Shown: one piece after another, positions 55,555 to 64,000 of the stretch | How positions within the stretch are numbered: the stretch's first letter is position 1 | How the letters are laid out: each line of letters starts with the position of its first letter | Source of the DNA: an uncultured Flavobacteriales bacterium | GTDB taxonomy: Bacteria > Bacteroidota > Bacteroidia > Flavobacteriales_G > Salibacteraceae | Reading direction: 5' to 3' | Assembly: GCA_943788145.1 (NCBI GenBank) | Contig: CALSPD010000003.1 | Coordinates: 1 to 64,000 of the forward strand | DNA: 64,000 nucleotides | The notes under the pieces: generated by a model | The model's database searches: none | What the model was told of the DNA's origin: nothing | The model's input: the letters and a program-made list of their open reading frames with translations, nothing else | Program-made: the position numbers and the translations under genes

Positions 55555-57841
55555 ATGTTGCGCCTTATTGCGTGTATCCCTCTTATTGCCTTTGCTATAA
55601 CAGCAAGTGCTCAAAACGACTGCAATTTAACCGTTAGCGGCCAAGTAGTTGACGAGCATGATGGAAGTGTTTTGTCCTATGCTGACATAGTGATTCTGGG
55701 GACAAATTTGGGCACAATTAGCAATGAATTGGGGTATTATTCAATTGGAGGACTGTGCGCAGGCAAGCTGATTATTGCCTGTTCGCATGTTGGTTGTGAA
55801 CCGATTTACGATACGATTGAAGTATCTCAGAATATAGTGCACAATTTCTATCCCGAACACCATGCAGAATTGCTGAATGCGGTGCGAATTGATGAAAAAA
55901 AGACACCGATACGAAGTGCAGTCGAAATGGAAACGATAGAATATCAAGAGCGACAAAAGGGAAAATCGCTTGGCGAGAGTCTAAGTTCTATTTCTGGCGT
56001 TAACACCCTGAACACCGGAGCTAGTATTTCCAAACCTATGATCCACGGCCTGCATAGCAATAGGCTACTCGTTCTTAACAATGGAGTGCGACAAGAGGGC
56101 CAGCAATGGGGTAATGAACATGCACCAGAAATTGATCCATTCATAGCCGATGAGCTCACGGTAATTAAAGGTGCGAGCAGTGTTCGATATGGATCCGATG
56201 CTATCGCGCAGGTGGTATTGGTTTCTCCAAAGGCAATGACCGATAGTTTTGGAATTGGAGGGGCATTTGACCTCGTTGGCCAAACAAACGGAAGAGGTGG
56301 GATTTCCGCACTCATGTTTGAAGGAAGCCATAAGCAAATAGAAGCCTTTAGATGGCGGGTGCAAGGTTCAATAAAGAAACTTGGCAACCAGCAAGCTCCC
56401 GACTATTTCTTGAAAAACACAGGTTTGGAAGAATGGAACTTTTCCGCGGCTACTTCATTCTCTGATCAGAAAAAAGGAGTTGAATTGTATTACAGCCAAT
56501 TCAACACCAATTTGGGCATTTTTTCGGCATCGCACATTGGTAATTTGACAGATTTGCAGCGGGCGTTTCAAGCGAATGAACCACTTGAATCATCAGGTTT
56601 TAACTATGAAATCAAGACGCCTTACCAGCATGTCACGCACGAGCTCATCAAGGCCAGCGGATTTCTAGCGACTGGTGAAAAGGGGAAATTTCAAGTAACC
56701 TATGCGCACCAATACAATTTGCGCGAAGAGTTCGATAAACACAGCGTAGATCAAAGTGTTCCCGCGCTGAGTTTTGAAATAACCACTCACAGTGCCGATG
56801 CGCTATGGGAATATCGTCATGGAATTGGCAGCAAACTAAAAATTGGTGCTTCCACTATGGCGCAAGGCAATACTTTTTCGGGTAGGTTTTTCATTCCCAA
56901 TTTTAAAAAGTGGAGCACAGGTTTTTTCGCTATCGAGCAATGGAAAATGAGTAACCGATGGACACTTGAGGCTGGTGCTCGTTGGGAATATGTGAATCAA
57001 CTGGTCTTTATCCGAAAAGGGGCGGAAGTGAATCAATTCCAACACGCTTACCATCAACCGACTGGTTCTATTGGTATTCTAAAATCTTTTCGGAGCGATT
57101 GGCAATGGAGAACCAATTTGGCCACTGCTTGGCGGCCACCCAATGTAAACGAGCTTTATAGCAACGGACTTCACCACGGGGCGGCCACTTTTGAAATTGG
57201 CGACACCAGTTTGGTAAGGGAAGTGAGCTATAGCTGGAACAGCGAGCTAAGTTTTAAGCGAAAAAGAGTGGAAGCTCAGGTTGAAATCTATGTGAACTAC
57301 ATGGATCATTTCATCAATTTACAGCCAGTTTTTCCTGCAACCTTGACGATACGCGGAGCTTTCCCTTCGTATCAATTCGTTCAGGTTAATGCACTGCTGT
57401 ATGGGGTTGATTCCAAGATTGCGTTTGACATCTTACCCCGCCTTAAAAGTCACTTCCAAAACTTCAATTCTACGAGCTAGAAACCTCGACAACCAAGATT
57501 GGCTTAGTCAAATGCCTGCCGATCAATCACAGTTGGAATTGGAATATTCATTTCTGAAACTTAGAAAGAACCGCACCGCCTTCGCGGCCATTGACGCTCT
57601 ATGGGTAAACAAACAATGGCGTGTGCCTGCAAACAGTGACTATGTCTCCTCTCCAAGTGCCTTTTTACTTTTTGGAATGACAGCGGGAATGAACCTACCA
57701 GTAAAATCTGGAGAAATCGGAATCAATCTTGAAATCAATAATTTATTAAACCAGCGCTATCGAAATTATCTAAACCGATACCGCTACTACGCTGATGAAA
57801 TCGGACAAAATATCATCCTGAGATTATCGGCTACCTTTTAA
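55555..57841 (+). CDS. TonB-dependent receptor, frameshifted
   Basis: An outer-membrane transporter. It starts with a signal peptide, then a CarboxypepD_reg-like domain (LTVSGQVVDEHDGSVLSYADIVILG), a plug domain (GKSLGESLSSISGVNTLNTG, VIKGASSVRYGSDAIAQVV), and the 22-stranded barrel up to the C-terminal LEINNLLNQRYRNYLNRYRYYADEIGQN. The frame breaks once near 57440-57447, where the sequence shifts from LPRLK to VTSKTSILRARN; joined it is about 760 residues. It would import a metal complex or similar ligand with energy from TonB. The His-rich protein upstream and the lipoprotein downstream suggest a metal-related cargo. Confidence 0.9.
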
Positions 57842-57852
57842 AAATCAAAAAC

Positions 57853-58398
57853 ATGAATTATCTAAAAAACACCGCCTTAATTTCTCTCATACTAATCTCA
57901 ATTGGTTGCAAGCGTGACAAAGACGACCCAACCGATCCCATTGACATCAATGAAGAAGAGCTAATAACCTCCGTGGTTTTGCATTTTAATGACACCGAAA
58001 GCGGAGTTCAGTTTTCTTCAGGATGGAGAGATTTAGACGGACCAGGCGGAAATTCTCCTGTCATTGATTCTATCATCCTAGAAACGAATTCGATTTACGA
58101 TGTCACGCTTCAATTCTTGGATGAATCCAAAAATCCTAGCACGGACATAACGGAGGAAATAAAAAATGAAGACCAAGAGCATTTGCTTTGTTTCGAAACC
58201 TCGAATTCGCTGGTCGCGATCGAACGCACCGATTCAGATGGCCAATTTGAAGTCGGGCTTTTATCAAAATGGATCTCTGAAAAAACTGGGGATGGAAGCA
58301 TTAGCGTTTCTCTCAAACATCAACCCAATGTGAAAGATGGAACATGTAATCCAGGAGAGACAGATGTTGAGGTGGAATTTCCGCTGATCGTGGAATAA
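57853..58398 (+). CDS. Lipoprotein commonly paired with TonB receptors
   Basis: A 181-residue lipoprotein with lipobox ISIGC near residue 19. It has a beta-rich sequence with the blocks WRDLDGPGGNSPVIDSI, STDITEEIKNEDQEHLLCF and VSLKHQPNVKDGTCNPGETDVEVEF, matching a family often annotated as 'type 1 periplasmic binding fold' lipoprotein downstream of TonB receptors in flavobacteria. It begins 11 bases after the receptor gene, so it is the last gene of the operon. Surface location is likely; a ligand-capturing role for the receptor is an inference. Confidence 0.75.
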   Translation: MNYLKNTALISLILISIGCKRDKDDPTDPIDINEEELITSVVLHFNDTESGVQFSSGWRDLDGPGGNSPVIDSIILETNSIYDVTLQFLDESKNPSTDITEEIKNEDQEHLLCFETSNSLVAIERTDSDGQFEVGLLSKWISEKTGDGSISVSLKHQPNVKDGTCNPGETDVEVEFPLIVE

Positions 58399-58403
58399 AT
58401 AGA

Positions 58404-58443
58404 AAAGGGGGACGATTGTTGATTCATCGCCCCCTTCTTTTTT
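58404..58443. terminator. Bidirectional terminator between convergent genes
   Basis: A hairpin with arms AAGGGGGACGAT and ATCGCCCCCTT sits between the lipoprotein gene and the convergent peroxidase gene. T-rich sequence follows on the plus strand, and A-rich sequence precedes it, so it can stop transcription from both sides. Confidence 0.82.
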
Positions 58444-58453
58444 CAAAAAAAAA

Positions 58454-59515
58454 CTATTCTGTTATTGCCAGCGGATTGACCTTGTATTGAGCCGGCACTT
58501 CACCTGTGAGTGATTCTAAAAATGCAACCACATTTTTCACTTCATCCTTGTTCATTTTATAGTCGAGCTGAACCTCGGCCATGATTTTCACCGCCTCAGA
58601 CAGATCACTCACACTGCCGTCATGAAAATAAGGATGTGTCTTGTCAATGTTCCTCAATGAAGGCACTTTAAACATGTAATTATCAAATTCATCATCTGTT
58701 TGTTCGGCCAGGCCTTTGTCATGTTTTTCGCTACCTGTAGCTTCCCAATAAGGTTTATGCACACCAAAGCGTTGCATCTGATTCCCACCTAACAGAGGGC
58801 CGTTGTGACACGATGTGCAACCGATTAAGGTGAAGGAAAGCATGCCTTTTTTTTCTTGCAAGGTCAATGCCGACTTATCGCCTTTCATATAGGCGTCAAA
58901 TCGCGAAGGAGTCAAAAGTTGACGCTCAAACACCCCAATTGCATTGCGCATATTGGTATAGGTAAACGGATTTTTATCCCCTGGGTAGGCTTCGGCAAAC
59001 AGTTGCTTGTAGAGATCAATTTCCGACAAGCGCTTTTCCACGTCCTTTTCGCTCGGCATATTCATTTCAACCGGATTCAAGACAGGACCACCAGCTTGTT
59101 CTTCTACATCTTTCATTCTACCATCCCAAAACTGGCTTGTGTGCAAGGCAGCATTTAAAGTTGTTGGTGAGTTCCGCTCTCCATTCTGACCTAAATCGCC
59201 AGGACTCGTTGGCAAATTATCTACACCATAAGTGTTCAAATTATGGCAAGAGTTGCAACTATTGTTTCCCGTTAAAGACATTCGCGTGTCATAATAAAGG
59301 GCGTGACCCAGTTTAATTTTTGCTGGGGTTATTTCGTTTTCAGGATTTGGCGCAGCTGATGGAAGTGCAGCATACAAACTCATGTGTTCGGCTAGTTTAC
59401 CATCATAAATTTTACTGTCCTTTTCTTCTGAAGATGCTTCAGTTTCTTTAGGTGCGTCAGAACCGCAGGAAGAAAGGATAAACGCAAGAGCAAAGAGTGG
59501 ATAATATACTTTCAT
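58454..59515 (-). CDS. Diheme cytochrome c peroxidase (MauG/CcpA-like)
   Basis: A 353-residue lipoprotein (lipobox LSSC near residue 17). Two c-type heme attachment motifs are present: CNSCH at residues 87-91 and CTSCH at 233-237. Other family blocks are LGHALYYDTRMS, DLGQNGERNSPTTLNAAL and the QFWDGRMKDVEEQA region with a distal tryptophan. Such enzymes reduce hydrogen peroxide with electrons from a cytochrome or copper protein in the periplasm, or modify residues (MauG group). It converges with the TonB/lipoprotein operon, which is a common neighbourhood for metal handling. Confidence 0.92.
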   Translation of the reverse strand: MKVYYPLFALAFILSSCGSDAPKETEASSEEKDSKIYDGKLAEHMSLYAALPSAAPNPENEITPAKIKLGHALYYDTRMSLTGNNSCNSCHNLNTYGVDNLPTSPGDLGQNGERNSPTTLNAALHTSQFWDGRMKDVEEQAGGPVLNPVEMNMPSEKDVEKRLSEIDLYKQLFAEAYPGDKNPFTYTNMRNAIGVFERQLLTPSRFDAYMKGDKSALTLQEKKGMLSFTLIGCTSCHNGPLLGGNQMQRFGVHKPYWEATGSEKHDKGLAEQTDDEFDNYMFKVPSLRNIDKTHPYFHDGSVSDLSEAVKIMAEVQLDYKMNKDEVKNVVAFLESLTGEVPAQYKVNPLAITE

Positions 59516-59608
59516 AGGTGTGGAATTGGTTCGCGAAGTTAGTCAGACTCAAAATGACTTTGCGTGATGTGTATCACAAACATCCAAGCCCAAGAAATAG
59601 TTCAATTC

Positions 59609-59794
59609 CTAGTTAAAAACGAAGCGTAATAGGGCGGACACAATGGGCAGCCCGATCGAAATCAGTTTATCTCTCACCGCCACATTCACAGCTTCCACTC
59701 TATTGTGTACTTGCAGTTTCTGGTAGATATTCTCGATGTGCTTTCGAACGGTTTTCGGACTAATAAACAAGACTTCCGCAATTTGATTGTTGGT
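59609..59794 (-). pseudogene. LuxR-type HTH remnant truncated at the IS4-family element
   Basis: Only the C-terminal HTH of a LuxR/NarL regulator remains: TNNQIAEVLFISPKTVRKHI, ENIYQKLQVHNRVEAVNVA and a short tail to the stop at 59609. The recognition helix is intact. The upstream residues that would open the frame (MKLFRTAL) are encoded by the terminal repeat of the IS (59795-59811), so the receiver or sensor part has been lost. On the other flank of the IS I found no matching N-terminal part, so the missing part was deleted rather than simply separated. Confidence 0.8.
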
Positions 59795-59811
59795 CAATGC
59801 TGTCCTAAATA
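59795..59811. repeat. IS4-family inverted repeat, LuxR side
   Basis: CAATGCTGTCCTAAATA is the terminal repeat of the IS4-family element, matching the other end at 14 of 17 positions as an inverted repeat. It directly adjoins the LuxR remnant. Confidence 0.75.
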
Positions 59812-59872
59812 ATTTCAAACGAAGATCTAACCTCCTTATTTGATTGAATTAGGGCTAATATAGTAGCCAGTA

Positions 59873-61042
59873 CTAAAAAAGAACCCCTTGGATACAATTT
59901 GGTGGTGCTTTTGAATGGTCATCAAAGGGCTTGTCAAGCCATTTTTGGAGTTCTATTTTGACGAAAATATTTAGCCTGATAAATGCAACCAGATTAGATA
60001 GCTGCCAACCATATTTTGCCGTTGCTTTCATCACTTTGAGTAGTAAAATAGTGATCAAAGCTGTCCATATTTGGATCATCACCGCGTTTTTAGACGTCCC
60101 TATAAAGGTTTTAATGTGTAGCAACTGTTTGATGTCTCTGAAAAACATCTCTATTTCCCATCTTGATTTATAAAGGTCTCCGATTGTTTTTGCGGCCCAG
60201 GCCAAATTGTTGGTGATCAGTTCTATGGTCTGCTTATTTTTTTCATCCCATACAGCCACTCGTCTGAGGCTTCCCTGATACTTTGCCTTGGTTTGCGGGT
60301 TGACTAACTCAATTTCTTGATCGATTAGGACGTTTTGAGCCGTATTCTGAGGTAAATCCCGTTCATTAAGAACGGTGTATTTTAAATTATGCTTATGCCT
60401 AATGACAAAGAACACCCCGTTGCTGTCCCAAACGTTGAGCATAGGAAAGTCGTTGTAATATCTGTCAGCCACCACCACCGAACCTTTTTCTAAAGGGATA
60501 TTATACGCTCCTTTATTGTCGGCCACACTTCCTTCTGTAATATTCACATAAACAGGTAGTTTACCATCATATTCTAACAGGGTGTGCATTTTAACAGCTC
60601 CTTTTTTAGTACGAAATGTAGCCCAATCAAACATCGAAAGGCACAAACTAATGACCGTTGCGTCCAACAAGTAGACAGGTACCTTGATCTTCAGTTTGAC
60701 TCGTTTCAAGGCAGCCTGCTGTCCTAAACTCTGTAGGAGAGAATAATAGAGTTCTTTGAATAAATCAGCGTCCCTTCGCTTATTTTGATAACTGATACTC
60801 GACTTCGATGGAGCTTTAATAATGCCCAAATGGTTGAGATTACCGGTGGCGGAGCGCAGCCCATTAGAAATATCTCGAACTGAGGTGCTCTTCGCAAAAT
60901 GGCAGAAAAGCATGGAGACAAGGTGTGTCCAGCTATCAAAACCCTTACAACCCTTATCCGTCTGCTTTTGGGTTACTAATTTTTTGAAAATAGATCGATC
61001 AACCTTTTGGATGATCTGCGAAAACATTGTAATATTACCCAT
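59873..61042 (-). CDS. IS4-family transposase
   Basis: An intact 389-residue DDE transposase. The N-terminus is a DUF4372-type domain (FSQIIQKVDRSIFKKLV, STSVRDISNGLRSATGNL). The catalytic acids lie in YLLDATVISLCLSMFDW and VVVADRYYNDFPM. The third glutamate sits in the IS4 signature Y-x2-R-x3-E-x6-K, seen exactly as YKSRWEIEMFFRDIK. The start is ATG 61042. There is no frameshift, in contrast to the IS1595-type element, so this copy is probably active or recently moved. Confidence 0.93.
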   Translation of the reverse strand: MGNITMFSQIIQKVDRSIFKKLVTQKQTDKGCKGFDSWTHLVSMLFCHFAKSTSVRDISNGLRSATGNLNHLGIIKAPSKSSISYQNKRRDADLFKELYYSLLQSLGQQAALKRVKLKIKVPVYLLDATVISLCLSMFDWATFRTKKGAVKMHTLLEYDGKLPVYVNITEGSVADNKGAYNIPLEKGSVVVADRYYNDFPMLNVWDSNGVFFVIRHKHNLKYTVLNERDLPQNTAQNVLIDQEIELVNPQTKAKYQGSLRRVAVWDEKNKQTIELITNNLAWAAKTIGDLYKSRWEIEMFFRDIKQLLHIKTFIGTSKNAVMIQIWTALITILLLKVMKATAKYGWQLSNLVAFIRLNIFVKIELQKWLDKPFDDHSKAPPNCIQGVLF

Positions 61043-61111
61043 GAGAGAGGTTGTTTTTGGTGCAAACCCAAAATATACGTTTTGGGCAAAAACTTCAGCC
61101 TCTCTCTTTTT

Positions 61112-61128
61112 TATTTAGGACGCTATTG
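61112..61128. repeat. IS4-family inverted repeat, right side
   Basis: TATTTAGGACGCTATTG is the terminal repeat at the transposase start side. It follows a TCTCTCTTTTTT tract. The flank beyond does not continue the LuxR gene. Confidence 0.75.
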
Positions 61129-61239
61129 AATGGATTTTAATTTCTTTATTCGTGGGCAAAGTTGGTAAAAGGCCTTAATCGTACTTAAAAACAATTCGAA
61201 GTTCAACGCATTTTATAATTTTCAAGCAAAATCTATCCT

Positions 61240-63027
61240 TTGAAAACCAGAAGCCAACTCTTCACACTCCTATTTATGCTGAGTGTAATTACAAACCTAA
61301 GTGCCCAATGCAATAATCTACTCGTAAATGGCGATGCTAGTGCAGGCTTAACCGGTTGGAATTTCTCCACCGGCACGGGAACAACATGGGTCACCCAAAA
61401 CAGTACGTATGGACCCGCCTTTGTTGCTTCCTACAATTGGACTACAAAATACCAAGTGATCGATCTTTACGCTCTAGGATATACGTCTCAGTACCTTGAT
61501 CAAGAGCCATTGGTTTCTTTTAGTCAAATGTTTCATGGTCACGCTACGAATTATGCAGACAAATACTATTATAAAATCGAACTCAAAAACGCTTCCAATC
61601 AGTTGATGGATAGCTACAATTACGGCACACAGAGTTCCCCAATTACAACAACATCAAATTGGGACACCGTTGCCGGAAACTTCTCAGCTTACGGAACAGG
61701 GTTGAGGTATATCCGCGTTGAATGTGGGGGTGATGATGCTGAATTTTGGGCAGGAAACTATGGGACAATTATCGATAACAGTGTTGTCAGTATAGCCGAA
61801 GTATTGAACGTTGGTATTTGCAGCGGATCATATTCGTTCAATAATCAAACGCTGACGTCAACCGGAACATATACCGGCAATTTTGAAGGCACCTATGGCT
61901 GTGATTCAATTGTTGTCTTGAATTTACATGTAGGTCCATATAACATAGATGACACCTTCAACTTATGTCAGGGCGATACATTTTTCTATGATAGTCAAGC
62001 GTATACAAGCGACACAACGCTTTCAGGAGCATTCACTTCCTCCTTTGGATGCGATTCAAACATTAGCTATGAGGTCAATTTCATCCCTTTGTTTGACGAT
62101 ACCATTTGGGCGGGAATTTGCCCAGGAGAATTTTATGTTTTTGGTGGGCAATCGATTTTCACACCGGGCACTTATATTGATGTTTTTACCAGTCAGTACG
62201 GCTGTGATTCAAATGTGGTTTTAGAGTTAAGTGCCAATCCCGCTCAATATGAAAATCATACCGACTATATGTGTGACAGCACGACCTACGATTTTGGAGG
62301 TATTCCGCTGACCTCACCGGGAACCTATTTTAATGTATTCACAAATACATCGGGCTGCGACTCCATCGTCAATTTGACTTTACTTCAATCCTATTCACAT
62401 AATCTTGAGGTTGCACATACCTTATGCCCTGACGACACCTTTTATTTCGGAACTCAAGTAATAACCGAGTCTGGAACCTATCAAGAAACCTTCTTCACAC
62501 AAAATGGCGGTTGCGACTCCCTTGTCATTCTTGACGTTACGGCACGAGAACTAAACTTACAAGTTCAGGTGACGCCTACCCAACTTAAATCGTTGGAATC
62601 CGAACCCGGGACCAACTATCAGTGGCTCAACTGCAATGAAGGATTTAATCCGATCGTAGGAGCAAACAGCAATGTATTTACACCAAGCTATGGTGGAAGC
62701 TATGCGGTTAGAATAAGCAAGTCAGGCCTATGTATTGACACGTCAAACTGCAAAGATTTTATTCCGCTGGGTATAGCTGATTTTCAGCATAACGGTCTAA
62801 GTGTTTTTCCAAATCCCGCGGAAGATGAAATAATAGTGGAAGCAAATGTTGGACAACGTTTCGAAAGTGTTGAATTGCGCGATATGCTCGGTCGAATCAT
62901 TTGGGCTCAACCAAATGACCAACTCAACCGCATAGCCATAGACCTTTCCGCTTTAGAGTCTGGATCCTATTTATTGGTAGTAGCATCTAACGGTCAATCA
63001 TTTCAAGAGATTGTTGTAAAAAAATAG
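61240..63027 (+). CDS. T9SS-secreted protein with five tandem Cys-Asp-Ser repeats
   Basis: A 595-residue exported protein starting at TTG 61240. The signal peptide ends near LSAQ. Residues about 25-185 resemble a carbohydrate-binding or jelly-roll module (NLLVNGDASAGLTGWNFSTG). Five repeats of about 45 residues follow, each with an early Cys and a late GCDS (ICSGSYSFNNQTL..., LCQGDTFFYDSQAY..., ICPGEFYVFGGQSI..., MCDSTTYDFGGIPL..., LCPDDTFYFGTQVI...). A type A T9SS domain ends the protein (VFPNPAEDEIIVEA ... LESGSYLLVV). Each repeat could form one disulfide-bound beta hairpin. Adhesion or structural role is likely. Confidence 0.87.
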   Translation: MKTRSQLFTLLFMLSVITNLSAQCNNLLVNGDASAGLTGWNFSTGTGTTWVTQNSTYGPAFVASYNWTTKYQVIDLYALGYTSQYLDQEPLVSFSQMFHGHATNYADKYYYKIELKNASNQLMDSYNYGTQSSPITTTSNWDTVAGNFSAYGTGLRYIRVECGGDDAEFWAGNYGTIIDNSVVSIAEVLNVGICSGSYSFNNQTLTSTGTYTGNFEGTYGCDSIVVLNLHVGPYNIDDTFNLCQGDTFFYDSQAYTSDTTLSGAFTSSFGCDSNISYEVNFIPLFDDTIWAGICPGEFYVFGGQSIFTPGTYIDVFTSQYGCDSNVVLELSANPAQYENHTDYMCDSTTYDFGGIPLTSPGTYFNVFTNTSGCDSIVNLTLLQSYSHNLEVAHTLCPDDTFYFGTQVITESGTYQETFFTQNGGCDSLVILDVTARELNLQVQVTPTQLKSLESEPGTNYQWLNCNEGFNPIVGANSNVFTPSYGGSYAVRISKSGLCIDTSNCKDFIPLGIADFQHNGLSVFPNPAEDEIIVEANVGQRFESVELRDMLGRIIWAQPNDQLNRIAIDLSALESGSYLLVVASNGQSFQEIVVKK

Positions 63028-63029
63028 TA

Positions 63030-63491
63030 ATGTCGATTTCAACTGTTTTGGTAAGAAAAGGCGAACAGAAAGACATCCCAGCCATTTTAGAACTCATTAA
63101 GGAATTGGCCTTATACGAAAACAGCCCCGAATCGGTGAAAATGACGGAGGACGAGCTGCTTAAACATGGATTTGGCACGCATCCCGAATTTGAATTTCTG
63201 GTGGCCGAGGTGGATGGCTCGGTTCAGGGAATGGCTTTCTATTACTATTGTTTTTCCACCTGGCGCGGTCGCTATTTGTACTTGGAAGATTTGATCGTTC
63301 GGCAGTCGTTTCGTAGGCTGGGTCTTGGATCAAAGCTGTTTGAAGCCACCATTGAAACTGCAAAATCGCAAACCTGCCGGCAAATGGGTTGGCAAGTGTT
63401 AGATTGGAACGAACCCGCCATTAATTTCTATAAGAAATATGAAGCAAAACTCGATGGCGAATGGATCAATGGCAGGTTTTACTTCGAATAA
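63030..63491 (+). CDS. GNAT acetyltransferase (diamine/SSAT-like)
   Basis: A 153-residue acetyltransferase beginning two bases after the stop of the T9SS gene. Motifs are VRKGEQKDIPAILELIKELALYE, FYYYCFSTWRGRYLYLEDLIV, the CoA loop FRRLGLGSKLFEATIETA and the end LDWNEPAINFYKKYEAKL. This arrangement, with STWRGR and the W-N-x-P-A-x-x-FY tail, matches spermidine/spermine-type N-acetyltransferases. It acetylates a polyamine or a similar amine in the cytoplasm. Substrate is inferred. Confidence 0.9.
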   Translation: MSISTVLVRKGEQKDIPAILELIKELALYENSPESVKMTEDELLKHGFGTHPEFEFLVAEVDGSVQGMAFYYYCFSTWRGRYLYLEDLIVRQSFRRLGLGSKLFEATIETAKSQTCRQMGWQVLDWNEPAINFYKKYEAKLDGEWINGRFYFE

Positions 63492-63575
63492 CCTACGCAG
63501 TTTCTGACAATAGATTGCTAAAAGCTATTCCGTCATAAAAACAAGCAATTGCTTTCATTTCTTCATCTTCGCTAC

Positions 63576-64000
63576 ATGAAGGTGTTCAAATTTGGCGGTG
63601 CATCTGTGAAGGATGCTGCTGGGGTCAAGAACCTAGCACAAATTATCAAAAGCTTTGATCAACTAGAGCTATTTATTGTGGTCAGTGCTATGGGCAAAAC
63701 CACTAACGTGCTGGAAGGTGTGGTGAAAGCTTATATAGCAAAGCGTGATTGGGCTGAAGTGTTGAATGGGGTTTTTGATGCCCACCTTAAGGTTTTAAAC
63801 GAATTGGTGGATGAGCATGGAGACGGCCATGAAGCCATTGAGAAGATTAAGCATTACGCCCACACTTTTCTCGAACAGGACAATGAATCTGAATACGACT
63901 TCCTCTACGATCAAATCGTTTCGATTGGCGAAATCCTTTCCTCTAAAATCATTGCTGCTTATCTAAACCATCAAGGTTTATCATGCGCGTGGCTAGATGC
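63576..64000 (+). CDS. Aspartate kinase, N-terminal part
   Basis: The gene starts at ATG 63576 and is open to the end of the window (141 codons seen). The conserved kinase N-terminus KVFKFGGASVKDAAGVKNLA is followed by the VVSAMGKTTNVLE nucleotide-binding loop and QIVSIGEILSSKIIAAYL. It phosphorylates aspartate as the first step toward lysine, methionine and threonine. The C-terminal ACT domains and any fusion to homoserine dehydrogenase lie beyond the window. Confidence 0.95.
   Translation, partial: MKVFKFGGASVKDAAGVKNLAQIIKSFDQLELFIVVSAMGKTTNVLEGVVKAYIAKRDWAEVLNGVFDAHLKVLNELVDEHGDGHEAIEKIKHYAHTFLEQDNESEYDFLYDQIVSIGEILSSKIIAAYLNHQGLSCAWLD

Larger units (their letters stand above)
59795..61128 (-). 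mobile_element. IS4-family insertion sequence, 1334 bp
   Basis: The ends are inverted repeats: reading outward TATTTAGGACGCTATTG (61112-61128) and, on the other side, TATTTAGGACAGCATTG (59795-59811 as the complement), alike at 14 of 17 positions. A complete transposase gene of 389 residues occupies 59873-61042. I do not see a matching target duplication in the two flanks (GATTGTTGGT before, AATGGATTTT after), which suggests a deletion at one side after insertion. The element itself looks intact. Confidence 0.85.

Noticed and set aside
1-64000. CRISPR arrays, prophage modules or secondary-metabolite clusters
   Set aside because: I looked for regularly spaced identical short repeats, phage structural genes and modular synthases and found none.

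Overview
The window looks like chromosomal DNA from a Bacteroidota bacterium, most likely of the flavobacterial lineage. At least seven predicted secreted proteins end in type IX secretion (T9SS) sorting domains: type A 'PNPA...' tails and one gliding-motility type B tail. Several genes carry TAnnTTTG -7 promoter elements and few have obvious Shine-Dalgarno sequences. Fused E1 alpha/beta dehydrogenase, kynurenine-pathway genes, GtrA, bestrophin and a TonB receptor also fit this phylum. The family below phylum level is not resolved from sequence alone.

Layout: (1) 0-6.9 kb: the tail of a fatty acid desaturase, a PNGase F-type deglycosylase with an inserted LamG domain and a T9SS tail, a small lipoprotein, a glycosyltransferase, tRNA-Arg(CCT) and small stress-type proteins. 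(2) 7.1-8.5 kb: a decayed IS1595-family insertion sequence with inverted repeats and a target duplication, inserted between two tiny membrane ORFs. (3) 8.7-16.7 kb: a DoxX protein, a hemerythrin-like protein, a T9SS M14 carboxypeptidase, a HisC-like aminotransferase, a PIN-domain toxin-antitoxin pair with an operator-like repeat, and a fused branched-chain 2-oxoacid dehydrogenase E1. (4) 16.8-23.0 kb: a tandem duplication of a two-gene cassette encoding a 14-cysteine secreted protein and a large PKD/T9SS-type-B protein. (5) 23.1-41 kb: a mostly + strand metabolic and transport stretch: DUF389 protein, cation/proton antiporter, nitroreductase, pirin, sulfotransferase, FeS/CDGSH protein, GtrA, GT-C glycosyltransferase, TetR plus a reductase sharing an operator palindrome, MBL hydrolase, bestrophin, acetyltransferases and a serine beta-lactamase-type hydrolase. 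(6) 41-50 kb: a T9SS protein, a class II Fic protein, the kynureninase / membrane protein / kynurenine monooxygenase operon and an S9 peptidase. (7) 50-64 kb: surface T9SS proteins, a probable metal-acquisition operon (His-rich protein, TonB receptor, lipoprotein) facing a diheme peroxidase, an IS4-family element abutting a LuxR remnant, an acetyltransferase and the start of aspartate kinase.

Functionally the window combines surface polymer and protein processing (deglycosylase, peptidases, adhesin-like T9SS proteins) with tryptophan/branched-chain amino acid catabolism and small regulatory modules. The most unusual region is the duplicated cysteine-rich/T9SS cassette. It shows a mosaic of divergent 5' halves and nearly identical 3' halves, and a scar of a further copy upstream. 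A caution for any reader: at least ten otherwise conserved genes are broken by single-base indels, often in homopolymers. This pattern fits consensus sequencing errors better than gene decay, so split genes are described here as single loci.
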